The notes below the pieces were generated by a model. It was not told the DNA's origin. It did no database searches and was given only the letters and a program-made list of their open reading frames with translations. From Flavobacteriia bacterium (GTDB taxonomy: Bacteria > Bacteroidota > Bacteroidia > Flavobacteriales_D > Crocinitomicaceae), in contig JACPDW010000008.1 of assembly GCA_016183815.1 (NCBI GenBank), forward strand, positions 1 to 64,000: DNA of 64,000 bases, in the 5' to 3' direction. The position numbers were made by a program, and so were the translations under genes. Within the stretch, counting starts at the first letter, position 1, and the number at the start of each line of letters is the position of its first letter. Below are positions 27,301 to 35,168 of this stretch, piece after piece.

Positions 27301-28599
27301 ATCACCGAGATTGTTAAAAAAATATTTAACAATACTCATTCACAATACAAGAGTGATAACGAGTGCTTGAAACATATTTTAGAAAATCAAGTGTATGGGC
27401 TAGCTCCAACACCCATTTTACAAGGTATAACTCAATCTTACATTTTTGGATTTGATGCTGAAAATAAGATTTCTCGGAAGAATTTTATACAACATGACAT
27501 AACTCCAGAAGCTCAGGAAGGAAAAGCAAAACAAAAATTACAAGAACTATTTAATTTAAAAGAAGATATGAAATTCGATTCAGTGGTGGGGAATCCACCT
27601 TATATGGAAATGGATGGTGGTGCTCAAGCTAGCGCTAAACCCATTTATAACTATTTTGTTGAGAGTTCAAAAAAGTTAAACCCAAATTATATTTCTTTAA
27701 TTATGCCCTCTCGTTGGTATTCTGGAGGAAAAGGTCTTGATGATTTTAGAGATGAAATGCTTAACGACAAACGAATTGCTATTTTACACGATTTTTTAAA
27801 CCCTGAAGAAGTCTTTCCAAACACCAACATTCGAGGAGGAATTTGTTATTTTCTTTGGGATAATAATTATGATAATGAGATTAACCTTACAAAAGTATTT
27901 ACACATAAAGCAGGTGAAAAGACAACAGTAGTTCTACGTTCCCTAAAATCTGGAGATTCTCAGACCTTTGTACGATACAATGATGCAGTTTCAATTATTG
28001 AAAAAGTTAATACAAAAAATAATTTTGAGTCATTTTCAAATGCAATATCACCATTAAGACCATTCGGTTTTAGAGGTTTTTTTATTAACGATGAAAAATT
28101 TAGAAGTAGCTCTAAAGATTTGAAAGAGCCTATTGTGTGTTATGGTAAAGGAAAAAAGATTGGATATCTTGAAAGAGATGAAATTAATGTCCGTGATAAT
28201 TGGATTGATAGTTATAAAGTTTTTACACCAAGAGCCAATAATATTGGTACAGAATTGAATGATGATAATTTAAATAGTTTTATTGGAGAGCCAGGTACAA
28301 TTTGTACCGAAAGTTACATTGTAGTTGGTGCTGATTTAAGTCTTGATAAAGTTTCGGCTAATCATTTAAGTAAATATTTAACTACAAGATTTGTAAGGTT
28401 TATGCATAGTTTAGCTAAAGCCAGTCAAGATGCAACTTCTAAAACCTATAAATTTGTTCCCCTCCAAGATTTCACATCAAATTCAGACATCGACTGGAAC
28501 AAAAGCATTGCAGCAATAGACCAGCAGTTGTATGCAAAATATAATTTATCTCCAGAAGAAATTGGGTTTATAGAAAGTATGATAAAACCGATGGAGTAG
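24400..28599 (+). CDS. Single-chain restriction-modification-like protein: GIY-YIG-like nuclease, SF2 helicase, Eco57I-type methyltransferase
   Basis: A 1399-residue multidomain protein. N-terminus (about 15-115): VYSYILPEL.., KIGYTELQDVHERI and GTEWF resemble a T5orf172-type GIY-YIG nuclease (Y19/Y21, K34-T38, R46, E100). Helicase: Walker A-like NAKPRFGKT (163-171), DEAH (275-278), SGTP (302-305), and TTGVTIKEW plus QAAFRAQN as the C-terminal motor motifs. A charged linker (about 650-850) looks coiled-coil. Methyltransferase: FTPKKVV (929), a degenerate SAM motif FIDLYMKSG (957-965), and NPPY (1065-1068), then a target-recognition-like C-terminus. This fits a translocating restriction enzyme of type ISP/IIG style with an unusual nuclease. 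The nuclease call is by eye. Confidence 0.8.
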   Translation: MSNITQKIKTLQAVYPQVYSYILPELPPNDGSQKIGYTELQDVHERIRPQVNTPAFKLEYELLWSAPAFYKNKKDSFIDKTFHKFLVKKGIIKKDDLGTEWFYFNGEPEKSKELFDLFRKEGFAALQNDNGKIDYKLREEQEEAVVKALEYFQNNNKGEFLWNAKPRFGKTLASYDLAKRLNATKVLILTNRPAIANSWFDDYEMFLDGYSFISTADSLKNRKAITREDHIAIKPIKPQLTFLSLQDLKGSKYFGGPYDKLRWVADLEWDLLIIDEAHEGVETLITKIALKVIKRKNTLHLSGTPFRALANQKFPQDAIYNWTYLDEQMAKQQELEEGEAGEHTDLPDLKLFTYRISQMITDQVNEGIEIDNETHDYAFDLNEFFRVKDKKFVHENDVKEFLRNLTTNKKYPFSTPELRNELKHTFWFVGNRITSVQALEQLLKKNPVFKDYKVIVAAGNGQTFEEEADDIKGNESSLEKVKKAIGENEKTITLSCGQLTTGVTIKEWSAVLMLTDIKSPALYMQAAFRAQNAYKEMRQDGLYMKKSAYLFDFAPTRVLEIYDQFANGLNPKAVKGEITEKDRENNIKELLNFFPVISEDVNGEMVELDANKVLTFPNALAATEIVQARFMTNLLFNDSLKGVFNFPKEVEDILDKMQVEKNKRVQKSNNTLDLDDARTVNNNKSKEINTNTEIILGEKIFKTNTERIVDNLLEEKTEEIYADELVKKVSEVAEPLIAKYKEVYKATQAETNEVTKQIQEKVKLIAEEYNSAEIKDSEALKQKLIEAIEVDFINKSVTQKEEEKVEKVQKTKEEEIRERLRSFTRTIPMFIMANSSKEEITIDNFDLEIDENDFIELTSINKEEFHKLRDGFNYVENGVRKTFQGVFNKYRFNASIAEFRLKKEQLANYFTSEEDIFELIPNQKTNQIFTPKKVVQMMINQLEEHDANLFKRTDSTFIDLYMKSGMYITEIVKKIFNNTHSQYKSDNECLKHILENQVYGLAPTPILQGITQSYIFGFDAENKISRKNFIQHDITPEAQEGKAKQKLQELFNLKEDMKFDSVVGNPPYMEMDGGAQASAKPIYNYFVESSKKLNPNYISLIMPSRWYSGGKGLDDFRDEMLNDKRIAILHDFLNPEEVFPNTNIRGGICYFLWDNNYDNEINLTKVFTHKAGEKTTVVLRSLKSGDSQTFVRYNDAVSIIEKVNTKNNFESFSNAISPLRPFGFRGFFINDEKFRSSSKDLKEPIVCYGKGKKIGYLERDEINVRDNWIDSYKVFTPRANNIGTELNDDNLNSFIGEPGTICTESYIVVGADLSLDKVSANHLSKYLTTRFVRFMHSLAKASQDATSKTYKFVPLQDFTSNSDIDWNKSIAAIDQQLYAKYNLSPEEIGFIESMIKPME
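28456..28599 (+). repeat. Direct repeat copy 1: 3' end of the restriction gene
   Basis: The last 144 or so bases of the restriction gene recur at 29788-29931 with roughly nine in ten bases identical by eye. Here the repeat is the functional C-terminus, encoding a conserved tail that ends NLSPEEIGFIESMIKPME. Confidence 0.85.
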
Positions 28600-28630
28600 G
28601 AAGTTCGAAGTGGGAAGTTAGAAATAAATA

Positions 28631-28891
28631 ATGATGAGCAACATAAAATTATTTGAAAGCAAACAAGTTCGTTCCGTGTTCAATGAACAAGAAGAGAAAT
28701 GGTATTTTTCTGTTCAAGATGTTGTACAGATATTAACAGATAGCAGTGATGTAAAGCAATACATAAAAAAAATGCTAACTCGTGATGAGCAGCTTAAAAG
28801 CAACTGGGGTACAATTTGTACCCTAGTAGAAATGAAAGCTGCAGATGGTAAACTTTGTAAAATTCAAATATACGATAAAATCGTACACTAA
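28631..28891 (+). pseudogene. Truncated Bro-N domain gene
   Basis: Encodes 86 residues (or 85 from the second ATG) that match the start of the next gene closely: both begin NIKLFESKQ(V/I)RS and share ADGK-type sequence near residue 75. The Bro-N domain is incomplete: the frame ends after IQIYDKIVH, without the GLLRVIQSIPSPKAEPF part that follows in the neighbour. It is best read as the broken front of a second Bro-N gene, lying 31 bases after the restriction gene. It could still be expressed as a short DNA-binding fragment. Confidence 0.6.
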
Positions 28892-28924
28892 AAAATGACT
28901 GTTTTACATTAAAAATAAATAATA

Positions 28925-29767
28925 ATGAACAACATAAAATTATTTGAAAGCAAACAAATTCGATCTGATTGGAATGAAGAAGAGCAAGAATGGTATTTTG
29001 CTGTTGTAGATGTCGTAGCGGTCTTGACGGATAGTTCTGATCCAAAAGATTATTGGTACAGAATGAAAAAGCGTGAAAAAGTTTCAGGTTTTGAGTTATC
29101 GACAATTTGTCGACAACTGAAATTAGAAGCTTCTGATGGTAAAAAGTATGCTACAGATTGTGCTACTAAAAAAGGATTGTTAAGAGTTATTCAATCCATC
29201 CCCTCGCCCAAAGCCGAACCATTCAAACAATGGTTGGCACAAGTTGGTGCAGAACGCATTGCCGAGATAGAAGATCCAGAACTAGCTCAAGCAAGAATTA
29301 GAGCCACCTACAAAGCCAAAGGATATAGTGACGCGTGGATAGAAAAAAGAATTAGAGGCATACAAGTGCGTGATGAACTCACCAACGAATGGAAAAACCG
29401 TGGTGTAAAAGAAGGGAGAGAATATTCTATTTTGACTGCCGAAATTAGCAAAGCTACCTTTGGCATAATTCCGAGTGAGTATAAAAATTTGAAAGGTTTA
29501 ACCAAAACATCCGAAAATCTTCGTGACCACATGACGGATTTGGAATTAATATTCACCATGCTTGGTGAAGCTTCCACTACCGAAATTGCAAAAAACAAAA
29601 ATGCACAAGGTTTCATAGAAAATCATAAAGCTGCCAAAGCAGGTGGAAATGTAGCGGGAAATGCAAGAAAAGAATTAGAAAAAAAATCGGGAGCAAAAAT
29701 TGTAAGCAAACAAAATTTTAAAAATTTAGACGGTACAAAAGAATTGAAAGACAATGATGAGGAATAA
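28925..29767 (+). CDS. Bro-N / DinD-like phage antirepressor-type protein
   Basis: A 280-residue protein with an N-terminal Bro-N domain (about 5-105: EWYFAVVDVVAVLTDSSDPKDYW.., GLLRVIQSIPSPKAEPFKQWLAQVG). A C-terminal half resembles the DinD/antirepressor C-terminus (about 135-260, with KNLKGLTKTSENLRDHMTDLEL and a Gly/Ala-Asn-rich stretch). Bro-N proteins bind DNA and occur in phages and next to restriction loci, where they may regulate or fine-tune expression. It sits between the restriction gene and a duplicate of that gene's tail, so it moved with or into the locus. The role here is inferred. Confidence 0.75.
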   Translation: MNNIKLFESKQIRSDWNEEEQEWYFAVVDVVAVLTDSSDPKDYWYRMKKREKVSGFELSTICRQLKLEASDGKKYATDCATKKGLLRVIQSIPSPKAEPFKQWLAQVGAERIAEIEDPELAQARIRATYKAKGYSDAWIEKRIRGIQVRDELTNEWKNRGVKEGREYSILTAEISKATFGIIPSEYKNLKGLTKTSENLRDHMTDLELIFTMLGEASTTEIAKNKNAQGFIENHKAAKAGGNVAGNARKELEKKSGAKIVSKQNFKNLDGTKELKDNDEE

Positions 29768-29781
29768 TTTATAAAAACTAA

Positions 29782-29931
29782 AAAATATTTCCCCTCCAAG
29801 ATTTCATATCAAAATCAGACATTGATTGGAGCAAAAGCATTGTTGAAATAGACCAGCAGTTGTATGCAAAATATAATTTATCGCCCGAAGAAATTGGGTT
29901 TATAGAAAGTATGATAAAACCGATGGCATAA
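29782..29931 (+). pseudogene. Orphan duplicate of the restriction gene 3' end
   Basis: The frame FPLQDF..DIDWSKS..NLSPEEIGFIESMIKPMA* duplicates the C-terminal 48 or so residues of the 1399-residue protein. A TAA at 29779-29781 blocks the frame upstream and there is no start codon, so this is a remnant. It shows that a second copy of a related restriction gene, or of its recognition-domain end, once stood here and was lost by deletion or recombination. Confidence 0.85.
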
Positions 29932-29941
29932 AAAAGAAGAA

Positions 29942-30262
29942 ATGGAAGATATAAAATCAATAAATTACCCCCCATTTTTGGAAGAAATACTTTCAAAAAT
30001 ACAGCTGGTGCGGTATGAGATGCTCAAAACTGTGAGCAAACAAACGGTAGCTTTGTATTGGGAAATAGGCAAGGTGGTAAGCCAAAAAGTACAGCAAGAA
30101 AAATGGGGTAAATCAATAGTAGAACAATTATCAAAAAATCTTCAAACGGAGTTTCTGGGCATTCGAGGCTTTTCAGCTCGGAATATTTGGAACATGAAAA
30201 GCTTTTATGAGTATTATACAGAAAATGAAAAACCGCAACCACTGGTTGCAAAAATTGGATAG
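29942..30262 (+). pseudogene. Truncated DUF1016 (YhcG) nuclease gene, N-terminal part only
   Basis: Encodes 106 residues matching the DUF1016 N-terminal domain (ILSKIQLVRYEMLKTVSKQTVALYWEIGKVV.., WGKSIVEQLSKNLQTEFLGIRGFSARNIWNMKSFYEYY). Full proteins are about 340-380 residues and carry a C-terminal PD-(D/E)xK nuclease domain. Here the frame ends LVAKIG followed by TAG where the family usually continues IGWSHN, and no nuclease part follows. It starts 10 bases after the duplicated tail. A broken defence-associated gene; the remaining domain might still bind partners. Confidence 0.72.
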
Positions 30263-30336
30263 GTGCAAAATAAATTGAAATTTAAAATGTGCAAAAAAAA
30301 TCTTAAAAAGAATAATACTTCCGAAAAATAATATAA

Positions 30337-31263
30337 ATGACAGTAGAAAAATTTCAACATAACATCGACATCAGAGAAGATTATCTTCTAAAAAAAAACC
30401 ATCTGCTCGAGATTCTTTTGCAAGATAAAACCACAGGTAATAATATTTTGTGGGCTACAGATTCTTATGAGCAAAAAGGTAAAAAGTTTGCTCCACTTGC
30501 TCCTATAACCTCTGATTTGGTAACAGGTAAAAATGGGAATTTAATTCAACCTCGTGCCGTAAAAAGTAAAGAAGAGCAACTTTTAAGAACAAGAGATAAA
30601 GCAGAGGTATTCACACCGGTTGGAATTGTAAAACAAATGAATGATGCTTGTGATACTTCGCAAATAACAAAAAATAACTGGCAAGAATACATTGCCTTAT
30701 TAAAATTAGAAATCACATGTGGTGAAGCACCTTTTATTGTCTCTCGTTATGATCCTGTTTCTGATAAGCAAGAATTATTACCATTAATTGAACGTGTTGG
30801 ATTTTTAGATAAAAAATTAAGTGTTGTGTCTAAATACTGCGATATGCAAGAAGAATGGATAAAATGGTCTAAAATTGCCTTTCAAAGTTCATACGGTTAC
30901 GAATGGCAAGGGGATAGTTTACTAATTGCTCGAGAAAATCTTCTTTATACTTTTATTGATTATTATGAAGATAAATTTAAAGAAACACCAAACCTTGAAC
31001 TTCAAAAAGAAATTGCTGAAATAATAGTTTGGAACATCTTTCAAATGGATGGTTTAAAGTATGTAATTCCTATGAGTTGTAAAACAGAGACCATCACTAT
31101 CAAAGGAGTAGAAACTTTATTTGGCAAAGAAAATGACCATGTAGAAGAAAAACCATGTAAAGGTTGCGAAAACAAAACGGCTAAAAATCATAATGGCATT
31201 TATGTGCAAATAAAGGATTGGAAAGAAGATAAAATTATAAGATTTGTAGATAATGTAAGTTGA
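30337..31263 (+). CDS. Methyltransferase-like 'restriction endonuclease subunit M' family protein
   Basis: A 308-residue protein that I recognise as the family often labelled restriction endonuclease subunit M and often found downstream of large Eco57I-type genes. It has AEVFTPVGIVKQM (about 89-101), like the FxxP motif of gamma-class adenine methylases; LEITCGEAPFIVSRYDP (about 127) in place of SAM motif I; WQGDSLLIARENLL (about 195); but no NPPY. A C-terminal CKGCENK motif could bind metal. It may be a partner of the 1399-residue protein, for example in recognition or assembly, rather than an independent methylase. Confidence 0.7.
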   Translation: MTVEKFQHNIDIREDYLLKKNHLLEILLQDKTTGNNILWATDSYEQKGKKFAPLAPITSDLVTGKNGNLIQPRAVKSKEEQLLRTRDKAEVFTPVGIVKQMNDACDTSQITKNNWQEYIALLKLEITCGEAPFIVSRYDPVSDKQELLPLIERVGFLDKKLSVVSKYCDMQEEWIKWSKIAFQSSYGYEWQGDSLLIARENLLYTFIDYYEDKFKETPNLELQKEIAEIIVWNIFQMDGLKYVIPMSCKTETITIKGVETLFGKENDHVEEKPCKGCENKTAKNHNGIYVQIKDWKEDKIIRFVDNVS

Positions 31264-31437
31264 GAAACCTATGTTTAATGGACACAAATATTTAACAATT
31301 TACAAAGTTTGACAATTACTAAATAATCGGTATTCTTATAGGATTTCTTACAGATAGTAATATATAGCTTTTTTTTCATCAACATAACAATCTTAATAAA
31401 ATTCAATAAATTTTCTGCTAAACATAATTGAAGCACT

Positions 31438-31445
31438 TATCTTTG
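31438..31445 (+). promoter_or_regulatory. -7 box of pcm, near-leaderless
   Basis: TATCTTTG matches TAnnTTTG and ends 6 bases before ATG 31452, so the transcript should start at or beside the start codon. No standard -33 TTG is visible at 17-23 bases. Confidence 0.55.
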
Positions 31446-31451
31446 TAACTT

Positions 31452-32105
31452 ATGATAGATACATACAAACATAAAGGTTTACGTAAAAATCTAATTAATG
31501 AACTTAGAGAAAAAGGAATTACCGATTACAAAATCTTAGAGGCCTTTGACGCTATTCCAAGACATTATTTTTTAGACACAGTATTTGAACAGCAAGCATA
31601 TTCAAACATTGCTTTTCAGATTGGTGCTGGTCAAACCATCTCTCATCCATTTACAGTAGCATTTCAAACTTCACTTTTAGGAATAAAAAAAAGCGATTCT
31701 GTTTTAGAAATTGGAACTGGGTCTGGTTTTCAAACTTGTATTTTGTGTGAATTGGGTGCAAAAGTTGTGTCTATCGAACGTCAACGTGAATTGTTTATCA
31801 AAGCAAAAGAGATGCTGCGTTTTTTTAAATTCACACCACGATTAATTTACGGTGATGGATATAAAGGACAAGAAAGTTTAGGGCCTTACGATAAAATTTT
31901 AGTTACCTGTGGTGCTCCATTTATTCCAGAAGATTTAAAAAAACAATTAAAAATTGGAGGAATTATGGTCATCCCCGTTGGAGATAGAGACAAACAAAAA
32001 ATGTTAAGACTAACAAAAATTAATCAAAACGAATATATAGAAGAAAGTTATGGTGATTTTAGTTTTGTGCCAATGTTAGAAAGGACTAATCATATTATTG
32101 GATAG
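31452..32105 (+). CDS. pcm: Protein-L-isoaspartate O-methyltransferase
   Basis: A 217-residue enzyme that methylates isoaspartyl residues in aged proteins so they can be repaired. Motifs: GAGQTISHPFTVAFQT (about 56-71), SAM motif I EIGTGSGFQTCIL (about 87-99), ERQRELF (about 111), and GDGYKG with PYDKILVTCGAPFIPE (about 135-160). The length is normal. It stands alone with its own promoter; the defence-like locus ends 188 bases upstream. Confidence 0.93.
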   Translation: MIDTYKHKGLRKNLINELREKGITDYKILEAFDAIPRHYFLDTVFEQQAYSNIAFQIGAGQTISHPFTVAFQTSLLGIKKSDSVLEIGTGSGFQTCILCELGAKVVSIERQRELFIKAKEMLRFFKFTPRLIYGDGYKGQESLGPYDKILVTCGAPFIPEDLKKQLKIGGIMVIPVGDRDKQKMLRLTKINQNEYIEESYGDFSFVPMLERTNHIIG

Positions 32106-32209
32106 ATCGAATAATTTTAATATAAATCAGTGCTAAAAATCTTTTAAAAATATTATTTCATTCTTCTGTTTTTTTTAATCCTACTTTATAATTGTATTAT
32201 TTTTTTTTG

Positions 32210-32217
32210 TAAATTTG
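32210..32217 (+). promoter_or_regulatory. -7 box of the FISUMP lipoprotein gene
   Basis: TAAATTTG, 16 bases before ATG 32234. The only upstream TTG is at 15 bases, shorter than usual, so only the -7 box is supported. Confidence 0.4.
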
Positions 32218-32233
32218 ATTAATTTAATACATT

Positions 32234-33004
32234 ATGAAGTGTTTGATTTTTTTCATATTAATAATTTTTTTGTTTAATTCTTGTAAAAAACTTAGAGATG
32301 AAGTTGAAACTAATAAAGTATTTTTAAGTGGAAAAGGACTCACTGACATTGATGGTAATTATTATCCTTCAGTGATAATAGGTAATCAAGAATGGATGGC
32401 AAACAACCTTAAAGTAACTAGGTTTAATACTGGTGACAGTATTTTATTTGCTAAAAATGACTCAATATGGGATAATTTAGCCTATTTACCTCCTTTTAAT
32501 ACATTAGTTGAAATTCCAGATAACCCTATATATTCATTTGCTGGTTTTGATTCGACTTCTAATCCAAATTTTGGATATTATTATAATGTAAAAGTTATAA
32601 AAAACGATTTAAATGTATGTCCAGTTGGTTGGCATATTCCAAGCTCAAACGAATGGAATAGTATGATTGATTATGTAAGTGATCCAGAAACGTTTGGTTT
32701 GTATTCAAAATCTACAGGTATTTTAAATGACAGTACAGGATATTGGGATGAAGATATAAATTATTCATCAAATGAAACTCAATTATCGATAGAACCTTCC
32801 GGTTTTTATTCTACAGTACTCGCTTATAACTTAAAAATTTATCAAAATACTTGTTTAGCAAGTTCTACTTTTGGAACTTATAACACTAAATATGGATCTT
32901 ATCCAGAAATAAAAGTATTTTTAATGGATAATAAAAGTTATAAACTTAAATTATTTGAAACGAATATGTTGGTAGGTTTACCTATCAGATGTGTAAAGGA
33001 TTAA
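32234..33004 (+). CDS. FISUMP-domain lipoprotein
   Basis: A 256-residue protein with a lipoprotein signal peptide ending LFNSC (lipid-bearing Cys17). The body carries the FISUMP signature: DIDGNYYPSVIIGNQEWMANNLKVTRFNTGD (about 38-68), NVCPVGWHIPSSNEWNSMIDYV (about 132-153) and GLPIRCVKD at the end. FISUMP domains are repeated in Fibrobacter and widespread in Bacteroidota surface proteins; their function is unknown. It stands as a single gene. Confidence 0.88.
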   Translation: MKCLIFFILIIFLFNSCKKLRDEVETNKVFLSGKGLTDIDGNYYPSVIIGNQEWMANNLKVTRFNTGDSILFAKNDSIWDNLAYLPPFNTLVEIPDNPIYSFAGFDSTSNPNFGYYYNVKVIKNDLNVCPVGWHIPSSNEWNSMIDYVSDPETFGLYSKSTGILNDSTGYWDEDINYSSNETQLSIEPSGFYSTVLAYNLKIYQNTCLASSTFGTYNTKYGSYPEIKVFLMDNKSYKLKLFETNMLVGLPIRCVKD

Positions 33005-33222
33005 AGATGAATTTTTTTATAAATAAAATAAAAAAAACATAGATACAATTGAAAGTGAAAAAAGATGACAATTAATTCCAAATGTAATTATAAAATAACC
33101 ACGAAAATTCAGGATTATTTTTAATTTTACATGGTTAATACCGATATTACTTGAAAATAGTTCAAAAAGTGATAGCTGAATTTGGACCAAATTGAAAGAA
33201 TAATCGGTATAAATTTTAAATT

Positions 33223-34650
33223 TTGCAAACTTTTACAATACAATTTGAAAAAGTATTTAGGAAATTATTTCCTTATTCTTTAAGCCAAAATCAAGAAGAT
33301 TGTCTTAATAATTGGATATATTTTTTAAACAATCCTTCTCAATACAAGGTGTTTATATTAAAAGGATATGCTGGAACTGGAAAAACAACATTTGCATCAA
33401 ATCTAGTTACCTCTTTAAAACATTTTAATAAAAAAAGTATTTTACTCGCTCCAACTGGTCGTGCTGCTAAAGTATTTTCTTCTTATTCAAAAACAAACGC
33501 CTATACTATCCATAAAAAAATCTATGTTCACACAAGAGATTTGATGGATTATTCTGTGATGTCATTAGCTAAAAATAAAGAGAATAATACTTTTTTTTTA
33601 GTAGATGAAGCGTCAATGATTATGAGTTCAACTTCAAATCATTTAAATCAAGAAACAGAAAGAAACGTGTTACTTGATCTCTTAAATTTTGTATTCTCAG
33701 GAAAAAACAACATTTTGTTATTGTTAGGAGATGAAGGTCAGTTGCCACCTGTAGGAAGTACGACTTCACCCGCATTAAATATCGAATATTTAAAACAAAA
33801 TTTTCCTAAAATTGATTTTACTGTAAGTTCTTTGAATCAAATTATTAGACAAAATAACACTTCCCAAATCGTATTGAATGCACACCAGATTAGAAATTGT
33901 CTGGCAAATCAATGGCCTAAAATTTCATTTTTAGAAAAAGATGTTCACAATATTACCTCTTTAGAATTACAAGATTACCTACAGAATTCATTTCAAGAAC
34001 AAGGCGTTGAAGAATGTATTATTTTGACTAAATCTAACCTTAGAGCTTCGATTTACAATCAAGAAATTCGAAAAAGAATACTTTTTTATGAGGAGTTTTT
34101 AGAACGAAACGAAAGAATAATGGTAATAAAAAATTCCTATTTCTGGGTTGATGAAAAAAGTGAACTCGGTTTTATAGCCAATGGAGACATTCTAACCATT
34201 AAAAAACTAATTAAAATTGAAGAACGTTATGGCTTTCATTTTGCTCATGTTATTGTTTCATTTGATGATTATCCTGAAATGGATGACTTAAAATTGATTG
34301 TACATTTAAGTACTTTGACAAATAAAGAAACTCAATTATCAAAAGAAGACAATAAAAAATTATTTCATGAAATTGAGTTAGATTATATCGACGAACCCAT
34401 CAGAAAAAAAAGAATTGAACAAGTATTTAAAGATCCCTTTTTTAATGCATTACAAGTGAAATACGCTTATTGTATCACAACACACAAAGCTCAAGGTGGA
34501 CAATGGAACCACGTTTTTATCGATCATGGAAAATTAGACGATGAATTTCTTCAATCTGGTTTTCAACGCTGGCTTTATACAGCAATAACTAGAGCAAAAA
34601 AGAAGGTTTATTTAGTAAATTTTGATGAGAAATTGTTAGATTCAAAGTAA
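33223..34650 (+). CDS. RecD/Dda-like SF1 DNA helicase
   Basis: A 475-residue helicase: Walker A GYAGTGKTTFASNL (about 47-60), LLAPTGRAAKV (about 81), Walker B FLVDEASMI (about 126), LLGDEGQLPPVGS (about 169), and the C-terminal THKAQGGQW and YTAITRAKKKVYLV motifs of UvrD_C_2. This is the short Dda/RecD2 core without a RecBCD-type N-terminus. It probably acts in repair or replication restart in the cytoplasm. The start is TTG 33223; no ATG is close, and an alternative start is not evident. It stands alone. Confidence 0.87.
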   Translation: MQTFTIQFEKVFRKLFPYSLSQNQEDCLNNWIYFLNNPSQYKVFILKGYAGTGKTTFASNLVTSLKHFNKKSILLAPTGRAAKVFSSYSKTNAYTIHKKIYVHTRDLMDYSVMSLAKNKENNTFFLVDEASMIMSSTSNHLNQETERNVLLDLLNFVFSGKNNILLLLGDEGQLPPVGSTTSPALNIEYLKQNFPKIDFTVSSLNQIIRQNNTSQIVLNAHQIRNCLANQWPKISFLEKDVHNITSLELQDYLQNSFQEQGVEECIILTKSNLRASIYNQEIRKRILFYEEFLERNERIMVIKNSYFWVDEKSELGFIANGDILTIKKLIKIEERYGFHFAHVIVSFDDYPEMDDLKLIVHLSTLTNKETQLSKEDNKKLFHEIELDYIDEPIRKKRIEQVFKDPFFNALQVKYAYCITTHKAQGGQWNHVFIDHGKLDDEFLQSGFQRWLYTAITRAKKKVYLVNFDEKLLDSK

Positions 34651-34699
34651 ATTTTCTCTTATTTTTAAAGTTTAAATCAATATTTGATTTTCAATAATT

Positions 34700-35168
34700 T
34701 TATTTAGAAATGACAATTTTAAAAGTAGATTTTTCTTTTTGATTGATGATTTCTATGAAATATATTCCATTAGAAAAATCGTTGAAGTCTAACTGGTAAT
34801 TTTCAGTTGACATTAACTCATTTGTTTTTAATCCTTAAGCCGATATGAGACAAACCTGTACCAGAAGTTCCACCACTTGTATTTGAAGGTCGAGAACCGA
34901 GTTTTATATTTTCATCAGAGTTAGATTGATAAGTATAAAATCCTCCTGTATTAGTTGGAGCAGCGGTAGTAATATTTTGAGTACCACCATAATAATGCGT
35001 TCCACCAGCAGTTAAGTACCAACCTACAAAAGTAGAATTATCAGTCCAAGTTGCTTTAGATGCAGTACCGAAATTTTGGCTGTAATTTGATGTTGTTATA
35101 GAAATTTGCCCGAAAAAATTAAAATTGAAAATTGAAATAAAAACGCAGAAAAATAAATTTTTCAACAT
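34700..35168 (-). pseudogene. Decayed T9SS-secreted protein gene (internal deletion)
   Basis: The first part (35168-34818) encodes a signal peptide and a 95-residue stretch starting SITTSNYSQNFGTA, typical of the start of large Bacteroidota surface proteins, then stops at IGLRIKNK. In another frame, immediately after, 34815-34700 encodes a T9SS sorting tail ending FSNGIYFIEIINQ..FKIVISK. The two ends belong together, but the middle, normally hundreds of residues, is missing and the frame is shifted. It is therefore a gene reduced by a large internal deletion. Confidence 0.72.
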
